A stretch of DNA of 40,965 nucleotides, taken from positions 1 through 40,965 of IMG/VR virus record IMGVR_UViG_3300036760_000062. One strand, 5' to 3'. The DNA is from a virus. Positions 5,504 to 11,400 of this stretch are shown piece by piece (within the stretch, counting starts at the first letter, position 1; every line of letters starts with the position of its first letter). The notes beneath the pieces are model-generated. The model did not search any database and was not told the DNA's origin. It saw only the letters and a list, made by a program, of their open reading frames with translations. Both the position numbers and the translations under genes were made by a program.

Positions 5504-6382
5504 CTATCCTTTGTTAACCGTTGGCTTCTTCTCGAAGTACAGGTCAAGAGTCAGGGGATCTGGCTCTTTGGTGAAACATATCTTTCTAAATGGGCATTCG
5601 CTGTTAAAGTTCCAGCACTGGTCGGGGTTGCGTGGCCATGAGACAAGGTCAATCCTCGTCTGTAGCTCAGCTAGTGAAGAGATTAAATCCTTCTCGAATA
5701 GCTCAATAGCCTCTGGGCTTCGGTAAGAGTAGTGCCTCTTAAAGTATTCAGAAGGTCTCTCCTTGTAGTCGTTGATAATCCTAGAGCCGAACTGGTCAAT
5801 CGTCTCGTTCCTGCCCTTCCTTAAAAGAGGCTTCTTAACAAAGTCGTAGATAATGCCCTGCACAGGATAGGCTAATTTCTGCATAGCCCACACGTAGGCA
5901 GTACCTTGAGAGGCGTTGAGACTGCGCTTCTCGAACTGCTCGAAGGACATGGACGTAGTCTTTAGCTCTCGTATCCAGAGCTTCCCGTCCTTCTCGACGA
6001 GCCCATCAATCTTCCCAACGAACACTATGTCTTTACCGATAGGAATTCTGAACTCCTTTTCAGCTTGAATAGATGCGAACGCAGAAAGATTCTTAGGATA
6101 GTAAATCCACATACCGAGCAGGGTGTTCTTAACGTTGACAAGGTCTTCCGATTCTTCGGGGCTAGCCTTGGCTATTTCCTCGTCGATAGTAACAAGTATA
6201 TAATTAAGAACATCGTCGGCAGTGAAGCCTTTGTAGTGCATATCAAATGCTTGGTGAAGGATTGAGCCGAGGGAGAGGTGGTGTGACTTCTTGAAAGGGG
6301 TGAGGCCGTGAATGTAGTGCCACTCATACTTCTTTGGGCAGGCCCTTAGAATACTGAGAGAATTATTAGATACCTCGAGCAT
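5504..6382 (-). CDS. Cas4/RecB-like PD-(D/E)XK exonuclease with Fe-S type cysteines
   Basis: I chose ATG at 6382 (MLEVSNNSLSILRACPKKYE), where the family normally begins; an in-frame ATG 17 codons upstream lies fully inside the preceding microgene. Numbered from 6382, the motifs are GSILH (His43), GKID (Asp126), ELK (Glu139, Lys141) and QGTAYVWA, the H...D...ExK...QxxxY order of the PDDEXK_1 family. Cys15 plus a C-terminal C-x6-C-x5-C (256, 263, 269) match the four-cysteine [4Fe-4S] staple of AddB/Cas4-type nucleases. Next to the Sak4-like ATPase and SSB it would resect DNA ends for phage recombination. Confidence 0.85.
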   Translation of the reverse strand: MLEVSNNSLSILRACPKKYEWHYIHGLTPFKKSHHLSLGSILHQAFDMHYKGFTADDVLNYILVTIDEEIAKASPEESEDLVNVKNTLLGMWIYYPKNLSAFASIQAEKEFRIPIGKDIVFVGKIDGLVEKDGKLWIRELKTTSMSFEQFEKRSLNASQGTAYVWAMQKLAYPVQGIIYDFVKKPLLRKGRNETIDQFGSRIINDYKERPSEYFKRHYSYRSPEAIELFEKDLISSLAELQTRIDLVSWPRNPDQCWNFNSECPFRKICFTKEPDPLTLDLYFEKKPTVNKG

Positions 6383-6533
6383 CGGGCTCCATTCTTTTAA
6401 AGGCATGAGGATTAGAGTCGTAGAACTTCTCATCTAACTTTATCGTCATCCAATGAACTTCTTTATCCGTATCGATAATTGTTCCTTTTAGCATGGATGC
6501 CTCAAGAACGTCTTTGATAACTAGGTATTTCAT
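6366..6533 (-). CDS. 55-residue hypothetical protein overlapping the nuclease start
   Basis: ATG at 6533 overlaps the stop of the zinc-ribbon gene (GAATGA). The peptide begins MKYLVIKDVLEASMLKGTII, then DTDKEVHWMTIKLDEKFYDS; a beta-rich small fold with a normal amino-acid composition. It overlaps the chosen nuclease start by 17 nt. It does not resemble a family I know. Confidence 0.6.
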   Translation of the reverse strand: MKYLVIKDVLEASMLKGTIIDTDKEVHWMTIKLDEKFYDSNPHAFKRMEPDARGI

Positions 6534-6814
6534 TCCTCTATTATCACCTTACAGTCGTTAGCTTCTTGGGAAGGGTCTATTGTCCACCCCTGAATAAAGC
6601 AAGTCCTAAAATCTCTCTTCCAGTATTGCACACTCCAGTCCAGGTAATGATTATTTAGAGCAATGGGGATAGCTCCTGGAGATATGTGCATAATCTCACA
6701 CTGGTCAGTCAGTTTATCTTCAAGATAGGCGTAGTTCTTTTTACATAAACAACGCCTTACCTTAAAGGTAGCTTTCTGAATATCAGAACAAAGAGGGCAG
6801 AAGAATAATTTCAT
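6530..6814 (-). CDS. Zinc-ribbon phage protein, 94 residues
   Basis: ATG at 6814 shares its first base with the upstream stop (TAATG) and has CGAGGTAC in front; an in-frame ATG 19 codons upstream would overlap the whole 27-residue gene, so I rejected it. The sequence opens MKLFFCPLCSDIQKATFKVR and continues RCLCKKNYAYLEDKL. The MKLxFCPxC...(R)xCxC...Y.ED layout belongs to a common uncharacterised group of short phage/bacterial zinc-ribbon proteins. The C-terminal half has HISPGAIPIALNN. The metal site is likely; the function is unknown. Confidence 0.75.
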   Translation of the reverse strand: MKLFFCPLCSDIQKATFKVRRCLCKKNYAYLEDKLTDQCEIMHISPGAIPIALNNHYLDWSVQYWKRDFRTCFIQGWTIDPSQEANDCKVIIEE

Positions 6815-6897
6815 TAGTACCTCGAGTGGACCGGACAGAGCTTGTGAGATAATTTCTTGCATCCGCAACATACGGGGATATTATCTATTAGTCGCAT
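6814..6897 (-). CDS. 27-residue Cys/His microprotein
   Basis: ATG at 6897 is joined to the upstream stop as TGATG behind CAGGAGGGG, and its stop joins the next start as TAATG. The peptide MRLIDNIPVCCGCKKLSHKL ends CPVHSRY. C-C-x-C plus C-x2-H gives a plausible mini zinc site. The perfect chaining on both sides and a strong Shine-Dalgarno make translation likely. Confidence 0.55.
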   Translation of the reverse strand: MRLIDNIPVCCGCKKLSHKLCPVHSRY

Positions 6898-7229
6898 CAC
6901 CCCTCCTGTTCATAGAGCTTTTGAATGGCTTGGGCAAACCACATAATTCCAGGTTCAAAAAATTCTTTTGTTTTTAAATCTCTCTTTGCAACATCGGGCA
7001 TATCATCCCATTTTTTCTTAGCCTTATAAATAGCCTTTGCTATATCCTTTATCTCCACCCTCTTAACTGGTTTTTGGGAGAAGTGTGATACAGCCTTCCA
7101 AGCAATTTCTTTAACATAAAAATCTTGTAAATTCATATATTCTGGGTTGCTTAAAATTATTTCAAATATTTTGTTTTTAAAATCTTCCTCGTTTACTCCC
7201 ACCATCCCCTTATTGCCTTCCTGAATCAT
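6897..7229 (-). CDS. Hypothetical early protein, 110 residues
   Basis: ATG at 7229 follows TTAAGGAGACCT. The protein is helical and basic: residues 15-35 (DFKNKIFEIILSNPEYMNLQ) precede a lysine-rich stretch (AKAIYKAKKKWDDMPDVAKR) and a Trp/Phe-rich end (FFEPGIMWFAQAIQKLYEQE). I do not recognise it. It lies in the cluster of small early genes between the promoter and the recombination module, where host-takeover and anti-defence genes are common; that assignment is positional only. Confidence 0.75.
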   Translation of the reverse strand: MIQEGNKGMVGVNEEDFKNKIFEIILSNPEYMNLQDFYVKEIAWKAVSHFSQKPVKRVEIKDIAKAIYKAKKKWDDMPDVAKRDLKTKEFFEPGIMWFAQAIQKLYEQEG

Positions 7230-7241
7230 AGGTCTCCTTAA

Positions 7242-7403
7242 TTACCTGCTCCATAATAGTCTAATAATCCCTATATCCATACAAGCTGAAGCACCCACGC
7301 AGAATAAAAAACAATAAGCAAATACAGCCTTTGTAGAATCCGACATAGTATCGAAAGGTTCTGTATTCTTGCTAAATAAATATAGTGTAATTGCGGTTAT
7401 CAC
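7242..7403 (-). CDS. 53-residue membrane protein, two hydrophobic segments
   Basis: GTG at 7403 overlaps the previous TGA as GTGA, with AAGGGGGTAAA in front. Segment one is ITAITLYLF and segment two is AVFAYCFLFCVGASACMDIG, separated by a polar loop (SKNTEPFDTMSD). It ends RLLWSR. It could be a small inner-membrane effector of early infection; its function is unknown. It fills what would otherwise look like an empty 170-nt gap. Confidence 0.55.
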   Translation of the reverse strand: MITAITLYLFSKNTEPFDTMSDSTKAVFAYCFLFCVGASACMDIGIIRLLWSR

Positions 7404-7714
7404 TTTACCCCCTTAATTACCTGCTCTAACATTAAAAACGGTTCTTCAAATTCCCATAACGCCCAACCATCGGGAGAGAATGCGTGCCTTCTGTTTATAT
7501 GATGAAACTTCAACTTTCCATCATAAATATAAAAATTAGTGTATCTTTCGGGACATTCTTCTTTAGTCATAGCATCATAGACTTTATTCTCATCGTTCCA
7601 TTTTTTACTTACCCTGTTAGCATCTTCGATACTTTTGCAAGTTTCGGTCAATAACTTCTTAATTTCTTCCCTTGTTCTTTCTTCAACCGAACCAAAACCC
7701 AAGATTATTCCCAT
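7400..7714 (-). CDS. Hypothetical early protein, 104 residues
   Basis: I use ATG at 7714 (MGIILGFGSVEERTREEIKK); a GTG one codon earlier is also possible. AGGGGGTAAAGT precedes. A helical N-terminal half with TCKSIEDANRVSKKWNDEN is followed by a beta-like half (NFYIYDGKLKFHHINRRHAF) and an acidic aromatic segment (WALWEFEEPFLMLEQV). I do not recognise the family. Its stop is shared with the GTG of the next gene. Confidence 0.75.
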   Translation of the reverse strand: MGIILGFGSVEERTREEIKKLLTETCKSIEDANRVSKKWNDENKVYDAMTKEECPERYTNFYIYDGKLKFHHINRRHAFSPDGWALWEFEEPFLMLEQVIKGVK

Positions 7715-7757
7715 CACTTTACCCCCTGAATTTATTCAAAAACTCTTTTTTATCCAT

Positions 7758-7877
7758 CTAAATATACCTATCTTCAATCTGTTTGAATATCTCTAATATT
7801 CGTGTTTTATCTGGTATAGCTTTTTCAAACATATCTGTAAGAATATTTTTTATATCTTCTTCCGTGTATCCTTCCAT
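7758..7877 (-). CDS. 39-residue acidic helical microprotein
   Basis: ATG at 7877 is joined to the upstream stop as TAATG behind AGGGAGGTAGATA. The peptide MEGYTEEDIKNILTDMFEKA continues IPDKTRILEIFKQIEDRYI, two amphipathic helices. It is followed at 7757-7719 by a 12-codon frame (MDKKEFLNKFRG) whose start overlaps its stop; I do not list that separately. The function is unknown. Confidence 0.55.
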   Translation of the reverse strand: MEGYTEEDIKNILTDMFEKAIPDKTRILEIFKQIEDRYI

Positions 7878-8149
7878 TATCTACCTCCCTTATTGAATTT
7901 AGAGCGGAAGAAGGATTTTATTAAGTCTGTATTTATTATTCTTGTATTACCATCAATCCTCGATAATGGAAGATTAGAAAAAACTTTATCAAACTCCCTC
8001 TCAATCTCTGACCACCCTTGAGGTTCTGTGGGTTGGGGCATAAAATTAATTTCTACATAATCCACAATATTCTCTGTGTCTAAAGTATCAATGCCTAAAC
8101 CTGTTACATATCTACGTAAATCTTTCAACTTCTCTTTTTTATTCTTCAT
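7877..8149 (-). CDS. Hypothetical early protein, 90 residues
   Basis: It begins with a lysine-rich helix (MKNKKEKLKDLRRYVTGLGI) and ends KSFFRSKFNKGGR. The middle is acidic with a Pro/Gln loop (NFMPQPTEPQGWSEIEREFD). It overlaps the preceding 21-residue frame by 11 nt. I do not recognise a domain. It is among the first genes expressed from the promoter at 8379-8407, so a host-interaction role is conceivable. Confidence 0.75.
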   Translation of the reverse strand: MKNKKEKLKDLRRYVTGLGIDTLDTENIVDYVEINFMPQPTEPQGWSEIEREFDKVFSNLPLSRIDGNTRIINTDLIKSFFRSKFNKGGR

Positions 8150-8204
8150 TTAACCCCACCACCCCCATGAAATCTACCAAAGCATCAAAATCTTTACACT
8201 TCAT
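8139..8204 (-). CDS. 21-residue micro-ORF MKCKDFDALVDFMGVVGLNE(E)
   Basis: ATG at 8204 overlaps the stop of the 51-codon leader frame as ATGA, and its stop lies 11 nt inside the next gene. Upstream, GATGAAGAT is a weak ribosome site, so coupling is probably needed. It may be a coupling ORF. Confidence 0.4.
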   Translation of the reverse strand: MKCKDFDALVDFMGVVGLNEE

Positions 8205-8356
8205 ATCTTCATCAAAAAATTGAGTACGGGCGGTGGCTGAGAAGGCCGTTTATTCCCAAGGGTGGGATCCGCCCGTACCCGTACAATAGAAAAAGGAACC
8301 CTGACTTCCGTCGAGATTCCCTTTGATTTTTCTTTTCCTAGATTTTCTTTTCTCAT
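8201..8356 (-). CDS. 51-codon leader frame of the early operon
   Basis: The first ATG (8356) of the early transcript lies about 16 nt from the predicted start of transcription, behind AAAGGGTGGGATAA. The frame reads MRKENLGKEKSKGISTEVRV and later RADPTLGNKRPSQPPPVLNF. Both strong hairpins of the leader lie inside it. A peptide whose translation influences these hairpins (attenuation) would explain the layout; alternatively the segment is a non-coding leader and the frame is chance. The Pro/Arg-rich composition is unlike neighbouring genes. Confidence 0.4.
   Translation of the reverse strand: MRKENLGKEKSKGISTEVRVPFSIVRVRADPTLGNKRPSQPPPVLNFLMKI
8214..8278 (-). terminator. Branched hairpin plus U6, terminator/attenuator
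   Basis: GTACGGGCGG (8278-8269 on the minus strand) pairs perfectly with CCGCCCGTAC (8233-8224). The stem can be extended by ATTG/CAAT across a small bulge, and T6 follows directly (8219-8214). The 35-nt loop can hold two further small hairpins (TCCC/GGGA and GGC/GCC). The geometry is that of an intrinsic terminator with a branched loop. It could stop late read-through and attenuate early transcription. Confidence 0.5.
8290..8324 (-). terminator. Hairpin with U-run in early leader
   Basis: On the minus strand AAAGGGAA pairs with TTCCTTTT (8 bp, one G-U). The loop contains GAC-GGAA-GTC, and the 3' arm runs into TTTTTC. The opposite strand also ends in a T-rich run (GATTTTTCTTTT), so it may act in both directions. 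The U-run overlaps the stem, which makes termination weaker than at 8214-8278. Confidence 0.35.
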
Positions 8357-8378
8357 TTATCCCACCCTTTGTACAATG

Positions 8379-8407
8379 AATATAGCAAAGGGATGGTGTG
8401 GTGTCAA
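8379..8407 (-). promoter_or_regulatory. Early promoter (sigma70-type, extended -10)
   Basis: On the minus strand TTGACA (8407-8402), 17-nt spacer, TATATT (8384-8379), preceded by TG one base before the -10 (TGCTATATT). Transcription should start near 8372 and drive the genes from 8356 to the left end. The TGA stop of the giant virion gene lies within the -35 box. The design matches the late promoter at 40813-40841. Confidence 0.85.
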
Positions 8408-11400
8408 GGGTTATTTCTATCAAAATATTTTCTTAATTTTGAGTGATTAGCTTTTAGGTATTCTTCGTCGCTTTTTGGAAACTGCCCTCGCATTTGTTGT
8501 AGGGTAAGAATTCCTTGATCCCTGGCTTCTCTAGCTTGTTCTTCCGTTTGGATTTCTCTAGAAAGATTTTTAGATTCCCAATTTAAGGAACGCACCATCC
8601 TCTCAGCATCTTGCCTCTCCTGTGACTTTACAGGTCTCAGGGTATACCCAAACATAGCAGGAAACTTAAGAGCGATGTCTGCTAAAAGGTTATCGTTTAA
8701 TGGTACGTTAAGTCTGCCTGGTCCAAAGTAAGGATTGAGAGGAAGAAGATTGATCGATTTCTTAAGGAATCTCTCGACGTTATTCCACAGGTTTGTGTCG
8801 TCTGGATTATAGGTGTCTGTGTTAAACGGAGATAGCTCATTCAGATTACTTAGGACACCTAACTTGCCTTGTAAAAATTTAAGTATGCCTCGGCCAGTCG
8901 TAACATTCTCAAACCCAGGGATCATTCGTATTAAGGGATCGGCTGTGGCTAAGATATCAATAATATTTCTTTGCATCTTATCTGTTCCGAGGTCGAGATA
9001 GAGTTGCTGCCCATTGACATCTGTCCAATCACTCATTTTAATGAGCCACTCGGCCCCCTTAGGATTATCCCAAGGTCCCCGCAGCTCTCCTGTAGCCATA
9101 CCCTGAATTGACGACTGAATTATAAACCGACTAAACAATCCTAATGCCGTTACTCTAACCATAAGAGAGAGCATTCCCCATCCCCACGCTGGCATAAGTC
9201 TCGCTGGAATATCTGAACCAAGAAGAGTGTTCATCCACTCCCCTCCTCCTGTAGCTGCAGTCCTGAACACGGGAGGTTTACCTCCTGAGCCAGCTAATCT
9301 TGCCATAACCAGCATAACTCTTAATGGGGTCATGGCCATATTCCTAGAAGTAGAAATTGCTTTTAAAATAAAGCCAAGATCATTGCTAAAATCTCTCCTA
9401 TTGAGCATAAAAGCAGCGGAGTTGAGGAATGAAGCAGTGAAAGTAGCGGCCTCTTCTACAGACATACCCTGAGATACCTGGTGCTCTATCATAGTTATAC
9501 CTATGTTGGTAATATCTTGCTCCACAAAGTTTCTCATGACCTCTTCGCCAGTTCCAAAGAAGGAGAAGAAGTAATCCTTTATGTCTTCTTTTTTGCCTTG
9601 TATTTGAGAGAACTTTCCTGGGTCAGTCTTGTCAAACATGCTTGCAAGATAAGCCTTCCACCCACCTGCGGCGACTAGTCCCTTTTCCTGAAGAAGCCTA
9701 ACCATGCGGTACTGGTAGTCTGTTTTGTTCCCGAGATTACCTGAGTAAGTTCCTTTTATAATACTAGGTCCCGTTACGGACAACCCCTTCGCAAGGTGAT
9801 AGACCTTCCTAAATGGCACGGCTGCAATATAAGGAAGAATTTTCCCTACTGGTTGAGATACGGCTACATTGGAGAGATACTGGTCAACACTGTCTGTTGG
9901 GATAGACAAGAAAACGAACTTAGCCATTTGTATTCTAGCTGCCAGTTTTCCTAGAATCCCCCAGTCATGATCCTTAAACAAGGTCTTAGTTTCTTCTTCA
10001 AGGGTATAGTAAAGCCAGGGTGGTGAGAATTTGGCACCTTTCCATGAAGCCAGACCTTGCTCATGTCCCTTGACCCACCCACCCTCTGAAAGTATCTTTT
10101 CTGGATGGACTTCCCTGCCCAATATACCACTAATCCTTTTAGCTTCGTCTCGTATGTTTATATCAGCAGATGTCTGCACCCAAAAGAATTTTTCTTTTGT
10201 AGGGTTTTCCTTAAGGACTTTAGCAAATTCTTCTGATTCGTATTCCAACGCAGGTAGCTCTACCTTTTTAAACATGCTGAGAAGTTGGTATTGCTTCAGT
10301 TCCCTATACCCTTCTTGCATGTAGTCTAGCGCACTTGTAAAGAAATTGTCGGTAGAAATATACCCTCTAGACATTGCGTCTTCCGAGAAATCTTCCGGTG
10401 TCCTTATCTCCCTCTTCTTTCCTTGCGGACCCTCTAATGGGTTTCTACCAAAGCCCTCAGGACTTATCGACTGCGGTCCCGTAAGGCCGAAGGAACTCTT
10501 TGCATAACCATTAAGAACGTTTGTTGTCATGTCTGTACTCGCATACTTACCTAGTTTCATAAGATTCTCGAGCAAGGGGGTTTCTATTTGTGCCTTATAG
10601 AAGAGAATAGCCCTATGCAGGCTTTCATTCTTCATTACATTGGGGTGAGATAAAAGCCCCCAGTAAACAGGTATCCCGTCTTTCCCTTCACGGGAGTATC
10701 TTAATGTCCCTGGAAGAATATTATTAGGGTCACCGTCTGGTAGCCTATCCGAAGGAGGTATAGAAAACTTCTCGTAGAATTTGTTTACATACTTAACATA
10801 ACTTTCTCTCTCCTCAATATCTTTGTGGGGGCCATTCCCCATAAAGCTCCACGCAAAGTTGTTAGGGTCATAGGAATTCGTGACTACCGTGGAGGCTGCT
10901 TTATGGAGCAATTCAGCGTAGGCATCAAACCAAGGCAAGTAGACTTCCTTGCTCTTTTCTTTCTCAACACCCATAGACTTCAAGTGTTCTTGGATATTCT
11001 TTAGGACATCGTCGAGAACTGGCTGTAGGTCTTCTCTGCTTATATTGGCTACAGCATCCTGATACTTTATGTAATCGAATAAGTTGTCATGTAGTTCTTC
11101 GTGAACAGTAAAGAATTCCCTGATCTTTGACCTAACCTTAGCTTTTACTTGAGGGGTTTCCCATATCTCATTTAGCTTAGATACCCAGGGATGATTGAGT
11201 ATCCACCTGACAACCAACGGGGTAGGAGATACCCGTGGAGTGTCAGTGTGTTTCAGTATAGGGATTGATTTTAAGGAACCCAACGTTCCCTTCTCCCCTA
11301 ACACCCATGGCTTGTCATTGTCGTCTCCCTCGAAGGGTATATTCTCGTCTTTCTCATACCAAGGGATGTTGCCCTCTAAGTCCTTTGCCGCATCCTTAAC

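Noticed and set aside
6382-6433. Upstream start for the Cas4-like nuclease
   Set aside because: The extra 17 residues overlap the coupled 55-residue gene and lie before the point where the family begins; GGAG precedes the later ATG.
8221-8280. tRNA-like cloverleaf
   Set aside because: The perfect end stem is 10 bp, there is no T-loop consensus and no anticodon arm; it ends in a U-run on the minus strand, so a terminator-type hairpin is more likely.
8262-8450. 62-codon plus-strand ORF
   Set aside because: It lies antisense to the early promoter and leader, has no ribosome site and no recognisable sequence.
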